The notes below the pieces were generated by a model, which ran no database searches, was not told where the DNA came from, and saw only the letters and a program-made list of their open reading frames with translations. The translations under genes were made by a program, and so were the position numbers. From Calycina herbarum (Eukaryota > Ascomycota > Leotiomycetes > Helotiales > Pezizellaceae), in the NCBI GenBank assembly GCA_001414485.1, contig LLEY01000054.1, positions 1-64,000 on the forward strand: a stretch of 64,000 nucleotides of DNA, given 5' to 3'. Of this stretch, positions 33,301 to 45,420 are shown piece after piece. Each line of letters starts with the position of its first letter. The first letter of the stretch is position 1.

Positions 33301-35592
33301 TCTACTTTTACTAGTACTTCGTCTATTAGCCTCTAGCTAAAACCAAGTATTCTAGGCGCCTCTCTCTCCTCTCCTACTACTATTATTAAGAGTTAAGCTA
33401 TATAGTCTAAGCCTAGCAGGTTAAGCGTCCTACGCTATATTACTACGTCTCTAGTTAAGAAAGCTAGGTTAATTATAGAGTTATAGAATCCGTCTCTTCT
33501 CTAGGTAACCTCGTCGTAAGGCGTGTCTCTTTTAAGCGCCTATTATATAGCGAGTTTAAGAGTAAGGTCTACGTTCTAGTTATATCTTTCGTATATATCC
33601 TAGAAAGAGTAGTAGGTATTTAAGTCCTCTACTATAAGCGCTCTTTAAGGTCTCGCTAGTTATAGTATATCCTTAACTAGTATTCTCTCTATTTATAGGT
33701 TATATACTAAGTAGATTATTATTTTATTATCTCCTTCCTCTATTATTATACTCGTCTAGTTCTTACTTATAACATATGTCTAGCTTACTTTAGAGTACCT
33801 CTTATATACGAAAAGCACCGCTGCCCTCTCTAACTAGACTATATTATATCTTAAGCTCGGCGAGTAGCTAAGAAAGTCTCTTACGCTATTCTATACTAGC
33901 TCTTAGATTATAAGGATATTATATTTCTTCTTATAGTTTAGAGCTACGTCGAGTATCTCTAGTATCTTCCTTATATTCTAGTATAGTACTATTATACTTA
34001 TAATAGCTTTATAAGAGTTTAGGTTCCTTCTATTACGTTATTAGTCAGCTCTCTCGCTATACTTAAAGAACTTCTTAGTCTCTCGAGAAACTAGGTAAGA
34101 TTGTTTCTATTTACTAGCCCTACTTTACTTACGTCTATTAGTTTCTTAGGTACGGATTCTTATCTTAGCCTCTTTCTTAAGTTTTATATACCCTCTCTAT
34201 AGCTAAACGTAAATAGATATAGTGTCGTCGTCGCTTCTTCTCTCGTCGCTCTTTATAAGCTTATAAACAAGGTAAGCCTATCTAAGTATTACTCTCTTAC
34301 TTACCTATAATACTACTCTTCTACCTAGTATTCTTTTATAAATACTAGGTACCCTCCTCTATAATTCCTATACTTTACTAAGTGTTCTTTTAGATTCTTC
34401 TTACTTAAGTACTCTTCTTCTCTCTCTTTGTATTTCTTATCTATATACTAAGTATATCTCTCGTCTTATTTATAAAAGCGTACTATATAGCTCTACTTCT
34501 AATACTTAAAGCACCTTATAGCTACTACTTCTACCGCGTATCTCTTATATAAGAAGTGCTATACTTCTTATAGTATCTCTCTTAAGTAGAGCCTCCTTAG
34601 CTCTTCGATTATTACTACTCTAATATATTATTTCGTAGAGCTAGCCTATCTTATCTCTAGTACTCTCTATATCTACTTCCTTACTATATAATCTTTAGTG
34701 TCTTTATACTTAAGGCTTATAAGATACTTTATAGTATATCTACTGTTTCTTTCTTAAGTACGTTTACTAGAACTCTCTTCGTAAGTACTATAAGCGTTCT
34801 TATAGCTACTACTGCTTCTTATCTAAACGCCTTCTTTGCCTAGCTATCGTCTCTTATATACGCTACCTATTTCTCTTTCTTAAACTATATAATAATATCG
34901 CTGCTTTAGAGCTTCCTCGCTATAATTACTCCTACTCTATATCCTCTTATATTTATAGCACCTATTACCTCTTTTAGTAATAGCTTTTCCTTTCTCTTAT
35001 CTATTTCTACTGTCTTAACCGTGATTTCTCTTATATACTTAGCTAGTATAACGTACTCTCTTTATAGCGTAGCTCTAGCCTCTCTCTATAGCCCTCTAGC
35101 CTTAACTCTCTCCGCCTACGTTAGAGCTCGTTCCTTTATACCTCCTCTTATCTTCTTTACTATAATCATAAGCTTCTTTTATAGAATTCCTCTAGTTATC
35201 GTTTCCTTCTCTCTCTTTCTCGCTCTTCTATACTTAAGTATCTTCTCCGCTGCTTCGATAATTACTTTAATACCTCTTTCCTCTATTACTAAGTTAAGTA
35301 TTATTTACATTAGGCTCTTCTCTATTACGTCCGCGTAGTCTAGTACTTCTTTCTAACCTTTCGTACTTCGCTTCTTATTTGTTATTATATCGTCGTTGTT
35401 CGCTAACGCTCTAAGAGAAGAAATAGAGGCTCTCTATAAGCCTTCTATCTTCTTACTACTACTGCTACGATTACTTAATATAATCGTAGAGTGTTTTAAT
35501 ATCTTTCTTAACCGTCTAACAGTCGTCTGAATATGTTTCAAAGCTTTTGAGATTACTTTGTTAATTTCGAAAGTTTTTTTTTTTCTTTTTTA
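30396..35592 (-). pseudogene. Near full-length Tad1-type LINE (LINE-B)
   Basis: A 5,197-bp insertion on the reverse strand. Its 3' end is an (AAT)n tail at 30396-30405. Reading 5' to 3' on that strand there is an ORF1-like region (about 35560-34050, no certain motif). The AP-type endonuclease follows (about 34020-33300, with IQELVQNS-like and VEDLNTYY blocks, the latter equivalent to GDFNTYHP). The reverse transcriptase (about 32750-31800) has the catalytic box read as GFIDN near 32008-32024, from a probable FVDD. Last come an RNase H/C-terminal region and a Cys/His-type tail (about 31000-30900). Stops occur in every domain. An open forward frame at 35021-35338 is antisense to ORF1 and is not called. 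LINEs copy themselves by nicking DNA and priming reverse transcription at the target. Confidence 0.88.
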
Positions 35593-35606
35593 TTATAATA
35601 TTATAT
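35593..35606. repeat. Target-site duplication of LINE-B, right copy
   Basis: The exact 14-bp match to 30382-30395. It marks the 5' end of the inserted LINE. Confidence 0.9.
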
Positions 35607-36581
35607 ATCTTATAGTATTCTAAGAACTCAGCTGATTTGTAACTCTTATACTTATTAAGAATAAGTATTTAATATAGCCTCTTTATACGAGTAGTAGTAT
35701 ATTTATTAAAGTGTTTTAACTATTCTAGACCTGTCTTATTATTTATCTACTTATTACTTATTAGTTTAATAACCTAGTTAGATAGAAGGCCGCCGTTGAT
35801 ATACTAGTTTATAAGATAATTCTTCTCTTAAACTACTAATAATAGAGGAACACTCTAGCCTTTATTATTAATATAGGTAATAGCTATAGCTTATTCTCTA
35901 TTCCCTAGCTAAACTACCTTACCTCTACTACGTCGATCTACGTAGGTTATAACTATTATAGCGTAGATTATATCTATTATAAACCTAGTCTCGTTAAAGT
36001 TATAGAAATCGTAGTCTAAAATCCTATATTTTACTCTTATATTTTCTACTAGTCGAAACTACGCGTTAATTAGCTTAGAATCTTTATATAAGGCTCTTTA
36101 GAAATCCTAAACGTAATTAAAACGCGTCTTAAGAGCTAGTTATTATTATATAAATCGATAAGCTTAGAGCTTACTAACGCGTTCTACCTCTCTTAATTCT
36201 AGAATAAGATTAGCTATATCTTCTACACTAGTAAGCCGTAGTATAAACTCTCTAGAACCTAGCTTAAGTATATTCCGAGAAATTACCTCCTCTTCTAATA
36301 TAGTTAATTTATAACGATTAGGTCGTGTTTCGTTGTAAGGAGTTTAGCTAGCTATTCTGTCTCTAAGTATAGTTCTAGAGACTCTATATAGTTTTACTAT
36401 AGTCTAAGTATTTATTATCTTAGATAAACGAATAGCCTTAATAGCTAGAATAATTCAAGCTTCTTTAGTTTAAACTTCTATTTATAGTAGTTGAGAAAAC
36501 GCGTGTTAAAGTTAGTAGAGTAGAATATAGAGAAAAGTAGACGACTCGATAATATAGACGACTTGATAATAAACTACGTTA

Positions 36582-39500
36582 ACTAAGTTTCTAGGTATAA
36601 GATTAATTAGAGAATCTAGAGCTTATTATCTAAAAGAATGATTTTAATAACTTAGTAGTAGATATAAACTTAGTATATCTATATATATATAGAAGTTAAA
36701 GCCTTACGTAAGACGCTAAGAACCTCTGTTATATATAGTACTACGTGTATTTATAAGTGTAAATCTCTTAGCTAGTATAGCTAGGAGGCTTTTAATATAA
36801 CCTCGCTGTCTTCTAACTATTTATATCGCTAGCGTTGCTAACCTCGCTTGAAACCGTATTATAGTAGCTTTAAATACAGTTGTAACTCTATATAGTCTTA
36901 CGCTATATTAGTCGGTAATAAGTAGCTAACTATATAAAGGTAAGCGCTTAGCTCTACTGTTTTCGTCGACTTGTCGATTCGTCGATTCGTCGCGCCTAGT
37001 AAATACTACTTAACAATAGACGCTAAAAAGCGAATATTATAGTATAAATAATTAAATAGCGAAAATAGTATCTTTAGATTAAAAACCAAAGATTACTTAA
37101 TAGTCTATAGTCTTAGTAATATAGAATATATAAGCTTATCTTTCTAGTAATAAAGATTAGAAGAATAAAAACTTTTAGAACGAATTTCTTATATAATTCT
37201 TATAATTAGCTTCTTTATATAATCTAATATACTTAAGATAGAAAGCTTGATTATGTTTCTTCTTAGAGAAGGAGTTCTCTAGTAATCTTAATAAGAAGAA
37301 TCGAGTTAAATATATATCCGTCTTTATACTATAGATAAAGAGAGTATAAGATATAAATAAGAAATCTTAATAGTAGAGTAGCTATTAGGCCGACGATAGC
37401 TATCTTACTAATTAGTATCTTAACTAATATATTTAGAAATTAAAAGATAAATATAAGACTTTCCTAGTAACTATAGCTACTTAAAGACTAATATAGTTTA
37501 GTAGAAACAAGTAGCCTAGCCTCTCTTTAATAAGATATATTTAATTCGTAAGTTAGTAGAGAGCTAGGTAGTTACTAAGATCTAGTTTATAAATACTAGG
37601 TTTATATAAATTAATAATATCTTATTAGTATTTGAAATTAGAGTTATATTAGAGTAATATAGGTTTCCTAGCCTTTTATTCTATTATTCTTCTAAGCTAC
37701 TTATTCTAATATAGTATTTAAACCTCTGTTCTTAAAGTATACCTCTTCTAATCTTTAGCTTTAAGCCTTTTATAACGTATTACTATAGACTATCTTCTAC
37801 TAAGAGACTCTTTAAAACTAACTAAATAAGCTCTCTACTATAAGGATATTAGTAAAAACATTTATAAGGTTTAGATAGTACTTAAACTTCTATAATATAG
37901 CTAGAGAATATTTTAATAAGATACTCTAAGATAGGCTTAGTACTAGTATAGCTTCTTAGATATATATACTAGTTTTTCTAAGTTACTTTATAACCTTTTA
38001 AGCTAGAGTTATTAATTAAATTATATATTAATTTCAGAGATAATATAACGCGTTATATAACTAGGAGAAATACCTATTATATAGTATTCCTATAATAGGA
38101 TTGTTTTAATTATACTTATAAGTTACTTTATACTATAGATATTATTTATATATAGAAGTAAAGAGTATAAACTAGACTCTCTTTTATTAATATTATTAGA
38201 TAACGTTTAATTAAAGAGTAGATTAGAAGACTATAAAGTAAAACCTTTCTAAATAGAAACGAGAAGAGAGCCTTAGAAAGGAAAATAGTCTTAATAATAG
38301 ATCTATAGTAGATTTAGTCTATTTATATAATAGTATAATATAGACGCGAGAGCTAAGGAAGAAGTAGTAATAATCTAAAAGCTCGCTTTATAAAGCTTAT
38401 TAGCGTAGATATCTATTAGTATTATTTTATAAAGTAGAGAGAATAAGTATTAATATCTTATTATAGTAAATAATTAACTCTCTTCTTTAATACGCTCTAC
38501 TATATTAAATAACCTCTAATTCATACTATGTTAATAGAGAGCGAGTATATTAGACGATTTCTAATAAGCTTATATCTACTCTTAGAAGTGTTCTCTAATA
38601 TATTAAAAAAGGTAACGTTACTTTATAGTAAGAGTATTAAGCTCTAATTTCCTAATTAGTTATCTATTAGAAGCGATCCTAGCACTGTAGAAGGTAATCT
38701 AAAATAAATAAGAAATATATATAATAAAGTAGCCTCTTTACTATATTACCTATAATATCTACTTTAATTTATCTTCTTACTAATTATATCTGCCTACGCG
38801 CTTCTTATTTTATCTTCTTACTAATTATATCTATAAGCACGCTCCTTTCTTCTACCTATTAACTAGGTTTATTCGCTATATATACTTTAAATATATACCT
38901 CTTCTTAGCTAACTAGTAACACTCCGCTAGTCTACTATATTAGTCTATCTCTTATAATCTTTAGAATTATAATACTATAGTATATCCTAGTATTTATCTA
39001 TATCTTTTATACTAACTAAATAACTAGTACTAGTAAAGATTAACTTTTATAGATCGTTATAAACTCTATATTATACTATATATATATTCTTTCTCTTTTA
39101 ATTACTATTAGAGTTATTATTATTAGAGAGCTGTTCTTACTCTCTCTAAGTTAATTAGATTAGAAGCGTTTTTAAGCTATTCTACTAGTCTTACTAGTAT
39201 CTATTCCTAGGGTATATATTATTTATAAGGTACTTTACTTAGAAGATATTTAATTATATAAGTACTAATAGTATTTAGTTATAATTCCTCGGGCTAGTAA
39301 AGGACTCGTATCTATATATAGTATAGATAAGATAGAGATATTATATAGTTTTACTAGTTGTACTTTTTAGATAGATCTTCTCTTTTAATTCTAGGAATTA
39401 ACGAATAATAATTATAGCTTTATTATATTTAATATTAACAAGGCTATTACTTTAAAGATTTTACTTATATTTTCTTTTATAGAATACTTTATTATTACTT

Positions 39501-39935
39501 TTAAATTTATTACTATTTATTACTAGTTTTCTTTTTCGTCTTAAGAGCGACGTTTAGTTATCTTTTATATAAATATTATTATTTATTTTATAGTAGAGAT
39601 AGTTACTCTTATACTTCTACTTCTTAACTTTATAACTAGTATTAATTTAATTCTATTTTAACTAGTAAGATACTCTATCTAGTAGAATATATTAAATCTA
39701 ATATAATATATAGACTTACGCTATTATAAGTAGTGTTTTTCTACATCGCTTCCTAGTATTTTATTATATAAGAAAAGATACTATACTCTCTTCTTCTTAT
39801 ACTACTTAGAACTTATAGACTATAAGTTAATTAGACTTAGTAGACTATAGTAGAAGTAAAACCAAGGTTAACTCTAAGCTAGCTATTAAAAATAATATAT
39901 AGAGTTAAGTTGTCGTATATAAAAAGACAATTTAT
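36582..39935. other. Decayed AT-rich sequence left of Gypsy-1
   Basis: No open frame and no assignable domain. A reverse-strand stretch at about 37270-37450 is hydrophobic (LLLRFLIYILYSLYL), which could be a membrane-protein remnant or simply AT-rich sequence. CpA is strongly depleted. Short 'attatatctgcctacg/attatatctataagcacg' duplicates lie at 38770-38840. Confidence 0.45.
36964..36994. repeat. 8-bp GTCGATTC microsatellite
   Basis: About four units of 'gtcgaYTt/gtcgattc' in a CpG-rich run. Confidence 0.7.
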
Positions 39936-39940
39936 TAGAG

Positions 39941-40755
39941 TATTACGAATTACGTTATATATAGTAAGTAGTTTAGACGGCGCTCTAATAGAATAAGGCA
40001 CGATATCTAGGAAATAGAAGGTAATATAGAAGAGAATCAGTAATATAAAAGTATTTAGGTATTCTAGGATCTTACTATTAGATAACTGTTAGAAGTTATA
40101 TATTAGATTCTATTAGATCCTATAAGAGATCGATAGAGATCTAGGGATCTAGGCTTATATAGAGATCTAGATAGTATAAAGGGTTCTATATAAGACTAGT
40201 ACGTCTACTATTAAATAGAAGCTTTATACTTAACTTTAGTTATATAGGAGGAACAGGGTAACGTAATAGATTAGGTTACCGTGTATAGATAAGCACAGGG
40301 TAGGTCAAGTGATCGTTAAATCACGTTTCTATAGAATCGGTAGATAAGTATAAGTAAAAGACTTAAAATTAACTTGATTTCTAACTATAAGGATAGTAGA
40401 GAGCTATATATACCTCTAGGATAAGTACTAGAAGCTTCTATAGCTTATAAATATAATAGTTACTAGAAGATTCTAAGGATCACGTGTTTACGTAACCGAG
40501 AACGTAACCGAATCTTCTAGTCAACACTAGAAAGAACTAGTATAGACTAAGGTTTAAACCTAAAGCCTATTAGTAAGTAAGGTAATTATTACCTAATACT
40601 AATAAGTTATTAATCTTATTATCTTATTTAATATCTTTAATATAAGTAACGAGTTCACTTCTAAGTAAATAACCTAGTATATCTATACTTCTTACTTATA
40701 TACTAACCTTCGAGACTTAGTTACCTTTATTTAGTTTATATAGAGTTTTATTATA
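39941..40755 (+). repeat. 5' LTR of Gypsy-1 (contains a nested solo LTR)
   Basis: It starts TATTACGAAT and ends TTATTATA. It matches the 3' LTR along its length except for a 362-bp insert plus 5-bp duplication at 40243-40609. Without the insert it is 448 bp, exactly the length of the 3' LTR (47142-47589). TAT...ATA ends fit RIP of TGT...ACA. Confidence 0.9.
40243..40604. mobile_element. Solo LTR (362 bp) inside the Gypsy-1 5' LTR
   Basis: The insert begins TATAGGAGG and ends CTAATA, consistent with TGT...ACA after RIP. It is flanked by AGTTA at 40238-40242 and 40605-40609. The 3' LTR has a single AGTTA at the matching site (about 47450), a natural empty site. It carries CACGTG at about 40480. 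No second copy of this LTR type is seen in the window. Confidence 0.82.
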
Positions 40756-43700
40756 CTTTAAGTATCTACTTAGAAGTTCAGTTGCTATAGCCCTAGTAAC
40801 CCCCGCTATAGCTAGCCTAAATACTAGTTAAGTTAACGTCGTAGGAATATCTAGAAGTGCTACTAGAAGAACACCTGCTAGTACGTAGTTAGTTAGAAAC
40901 GACGACAATGTTAGTATATTAGACGCCTCTAAGCTCTATAAGGTCGAAGCACTTAAGTCTATCAAAGTTAAGATACTAGACATATATTATAAGAAGTAAA
41001 AGGAACTTAATTCGTTTCTTCTTTAAATAGACATCTACTTTAACTTTAGTTCTAATAAATTCGAAGGTAATTATAACTTACGAACTATCTTTACTATCTC
41101 CTACTTAAGAGGATTAGTATTAGAATAGGCTTAGCTATATTTAGAGGATTTCTTTAAGAATAAGAATAAAGATAGAAAGATAGAATTAACTAAGATTATA
41201 TTTAAATCTTAAAGAGGATTTAAAGTAACTATTAGAAAAGTCTTTAGAGACTTCGACGTTATCTAAACTACTATTTATAAGCTTTTAGATCTATACTAAA
41301 CCGGATTAGTAATAGATTATACTAATAAATTCTAATATTATAGAACGAAATCGGGATAGGATACTATTACTCTTATAGAACTCTTTTATAGAGGATTAAA
41401 AATATATATTTATAAGAAAATAGCTAAACAGAATATATAGTTCTTAACTATTATAGATATAATTAAGGAGGTTGTCTAGTTAGATAATCGCTTATACGAA
41501 ATTAAAAAGAGTAACCCTAGATACGGAGAGAAGAGTAAACGGTTAGGAAAGTAGAAACACGCCTATACTAGTAAATATAATAAGAAGGTAAACGTTATAT
41601 AAAAAAGGACCTTTCTAAAGAAAGAAGGACTTTCCTAGAAAGAGTGAAATCGTCGACGCGAGTAGAACTTATGTTATAACTATAGCCTCTCTAGCTATAG
41701 AGTAAATAAGTATAGTAAGAAGAAAAACTCTAAAGAGAAAGAATAGATTAATACTACTATTTAAAAGGAAGTAGCTTTACTCGATAAAATTGAACTTATA
41801 GACGCTAAGCTTAAGGCTAGAGGTTATAGTACGTAGATTAAAACAGATGCCTTAGATATAATAGCAGGCGCTATATATCTATAGCTAAGTAAAGGAATCG
41901 AGTTATAAGTTAGTAAAGTTTAGGATACTAATAATAATAAGGATCTACCACTTAAAGAATATTATAATATATAGTTAGAAATAGATTATAAATTACCTTT
42001 TTAAGTAGAATATAAATTACTACTATTAATAAGCTTATTAGAGTTATTAGAATTAGTATCTAACTTATTAGAGATAGATCTACGAATACTTAAGTCTAAA
42101 TAAGATAAGATATAGGTATTTATTAGAACTTTTAAAAGAGGGAATAGATAGGTATATATAGAAAACTAGAAACCTGATTTTTAGAGCCTATATTCTACTT
42201 AGTAAGTTAACTCTATAGTTCTAACTACTTATATAATTGTTTAGAATAAATAAGACTAAGTAACAATAGTTAGTCTTATTACTAGAAGAGAAACTATTAA
42301 ATTTAAAGAACCTAGACTAGAATAGGTAGTGCTTAATAACTACTTAGAAGAAGAAGACTTATAGATAGTTACAGATCTAAAAAAACAATACTACTAAATA
42401 GAAATAGTAGTATCTAAAGAGTTTTAACGAATATAATAGATGTCTAAAGTTAGATATTACTACCTACCTACTTAGTTAAGACTATAAGTTAGAAATTAGT
42501 AAGAAATATTAGATATTAAAAGTAGAAAAAGGAATAGTAATATTGTTTAAGAGATTAGAGAATTAGCGAATGTTTAGAGTTGTTTAAGTAAACCTCTAGA
42601 CTGCTCTAATCTAGGAATTTCACTAACTAACAGAAGGCGAATAATAGGTTACTAAGATCTTATAAAAAATAACTGTTAAATAGGTTTAATATAAACTATA
42701 TATTATATTAGACTAGTTAATAGAGAGATGCTTTATTAAGACCCTTCTAGAACCTAAGAGAACTGTAGAAGATAGTCTAATTTATAAGATAGTCTTTTCT
42801 AATAATAAAAAAGTAATATTCTTTCTAAGCTCTTTAAAGGAAGATAATAGTAAAAGAAGATTTAAGGTTTATTATATTAAACTAGAAATTTATACTACTA
42901 TTAGAGAGAATTAACTTATAGTAATAGTAAAGATAAGAGGAAAGGAACTTAGAGCTCTAATTAACTCTAGAGTAATAAGTAATTTCCTTTCTCTAATAGC
43001 TTTAAAGAAGCTGAATATCTTAATTAAAGGTATAAAGCTATACTGTCTAGGGGTGGTTAATAGAATAGATATTATATACTAGGATAGAATTATTAATTAG
43101 TAAACTATTCTAATAAAAGTTAATATTAAAGAATACTACTTAGATATATAATTTAATATTATTAAGATAAGAAGTAAGGAAGTAATACTTAGTATACTAT
43201 AGATTTAAGAATATAATCTAGATATTAACTAGAAGGCTTAAATAATAACCTTTAGTTAATATAATTACATAGGTTTATATTTATAACTTTAAGATAGGAA
43301 CAAGGTTAGCGCTACCTCTTCTAAAGTACTAGGACACCTTGTCTAAGGTCTTCTACAGATTAGTAAGAAAGCTAATAATAAAATACCTATATAGTATAGA
43401 GAATTTAAAGCTTTGTTTAAAAACCTAGAAGACTTGTAAGCCTTACTAGAACATTGCTTATAAGATTATAAGATTAAATTAAAAGAGGGTTATTACCTCT
43501 TAAAGTAGAAGCTTTAGTTATATAACTAGAAAAGCCTATAGAGAATAGAAAGTTATATAAAAGAAGATATTAAGAAGAGATATATTAGAAAATCTAAGTT
43601 ACTAGTTACTTTAAATATACTTATTATTAAGAAAAAAGATAACCTAGATAGAAGAGTATATATTAATTACTAAGAAGTAAATTATACTATAGTTAAGAAC

Positions 43701-44244
43701 GCTTATCCGCTACTAGCTAGCTAATACATATAGAACAAGTTAAGTAAGGTAGTACGATTTATAAAATTAGATTAATAAAACGCTTATAAGCTTATATAAA
43801 TAAAAGTAGAGAACGAATAGAAAACAGTATTCGTCTTACTATTAGGTCTTTATAAATATATAGTTATACTATTTAGACTATATAATATACTAGCTATATA
43901 TTAAAGATAGAATAATAATATTTTAAGAGATCTTCTAGGAGTAATAGTAATCTATTATCTAGATAATATTCTAATCTTCTTAGAAAAAGAAGAAGAATAT
44001 AAGAGATATATAAGAGAAGTTCTACGTCGGCTACTTAGAGTAGATTCCTATTTTAAACTCTTAAAATACGAGTTTAGAGTAACTTAGACACTTTTCCTAG
44101 AATAGGTATTTAGCTTAGGAAAAATAGAGATAGATCTAGTAAAGATCTAGGACATCTTAAACTAGAAGTTACTAGAGAATATTAAGAATATATAGTTCTT
44201 TCTTAGATTTATAAACTTCTACTATCTGTTTATCTAAGACTATA

Positions 44245-44441
44245 TGTGACGGTTATAGTCACGAGGGCTGCTGGATGTCACATGTTCGCTTAGATGCACG
44301 CTAGTACTAGCGTACGCACTAGCGTTGCAGGACTTGTATTTAGTTCCCGGTTCTCTCGAGCTCTTCTGCTCTCCTCGTCTTTTGTCCTAAGAATAGAGTG
44401 TTGTTTGTTCTACCTTTGTCTACTGAAGCACGTCTGTCACA
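44245..44441 (+). mobile_element. Solo LTR, nearly free of RIP, inside Gypsy-1
   Basis: It starts TGTGACGGTT and ends TCTGTCACA, with inverted TGTGAC/GTCACA ends, and is flanked by a 5-bp duplication CTATA (44240-44244 and 44442-44446). CpA and TpG are common, unlike the surrounding pol sequence. A mutated relative lies in reverse orientation at 62893-63083. It holds the palindrome GCTAGTACTAGC. Confidence 0.92.
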
Positions 44442-45364
44442 CTATATAAAGATTACTAAACTAATATTAGAACTAGTAAAAAAGGCTATTAAGTTTATTT
44501 AGAATAAATAGGCTAAGAACGCTTTTTAGAGGATTAAAGTAAGATTTATAGAAAAACCTATTTTATATAATTTTAATATAGATAAACCTAGTATAATCGA
44601 AAAAAACGTCTTAGATACGATAGTAGATACGATTTACTTATAACTAAATAATAAAGAGAAACTTATACCTGTTATATATTATTCTAAAACATTTAACCTA
44701 GTATAATAAAACTATAATATCTTTAACAAAGAATTACTTACTATAGTATTAGCTTTAGAATACTAGAGAATCTATTTATAGCTAGTAAAATACTAAGTTA
44801 CGGTTTTATCTAACTATAAGAACTTTAAGATATTTATAATAACTAAGGAACTTACAACTAGACAGTTAGCTAGATAGTTAGAGATATTAGAAGGTTTTAA
44901 TATTATTATTCGATATATAAAGAGAATATTAAATACTCGAGCTAATACTCTTAGCTAGAAACCTAGGTATAAAGAAGATAAGGAGTATAAGAAGACTATA
45001 ATCTTAAAAACTCTCGAAAATAGAGATATAGCTCTAACAGTCTATAAGGTTATAGTTCTAGAGAAGGTCGACCTTTAGAGGAATAAAATCTAGAACGCTT
45101 AGGAAAAGGAACGACCTTAGGTACTTTAGGAAGAATAGAACTACGAAGACAGATATAAGAAAGAGAAAATTTAGGTTTCTAAATTATATACAAAGGAATT
45201 TATTTAAGAATATTATATAGTACTAGTATATAGTTATTAGGGAATTCGTAGAACTCTCTAGTAAATAAGGAAATATTACTATATTAATCGATTATCTATA
45301 ATAGTTAAAGAAGTAATAGTAGAATATAATACCTATACTAGGAATAAGGCTTTCTACTATATAT

Positions 45365-45420
45365 CTTATAGATAGATAAACACTACTCTAATCTTATAGA
45401 TAGATAAACACTACTCTAAT
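45365..45420 (+). repeat. Exact 28-bp tandem duplication in the Gypsy-1 integrase
   Basis: Two identical adjacent copies of a 28-bp unit starting 'cttatagatagataaacac' at 45365 and 45393. As 28 is not a multiple of three it shifts the frame. Perfect identity within heavily mutated DNA implies the duplication came after most of the RIP. Confidence 0.9.

Larger units (their letters stand above)
29509..36579 (-). mobile_element. pogo-like DNA transposon, copy E, split by a LINE
   Basis: Ends are flanked by TA at 29507-29508 and 36580-36581 and read ACGTAGTTTATTA inward. Removing the LINE at 30396-35592 and one 14-bp target copy leaves 1,860 bp, the length of the other copies. The transposase is on the reverse strand (about 36480 to 29620), interrupted by the LINE and by many stops. 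The terminal motif is ATCGAGTCGTCTA, 17 bp apart at both ends (left 29521 and 29538; the first left copy is mutated to ATTAAGTCGTCTA). Confidence 0.92.

Noticed and set aside
35021..35338. Forward open frame of 105 codons, Ser/Ile/Leu-rich
   Set aside because: It is the antisense shadow of the ORF1 region of LINE-B.
37270..37450. Membrane-protein remnant on the reverse strand
   Set aside because: The hydrophobic stretch can arise from AT-rich sequence alone, and flanking blocks did not support a named family.
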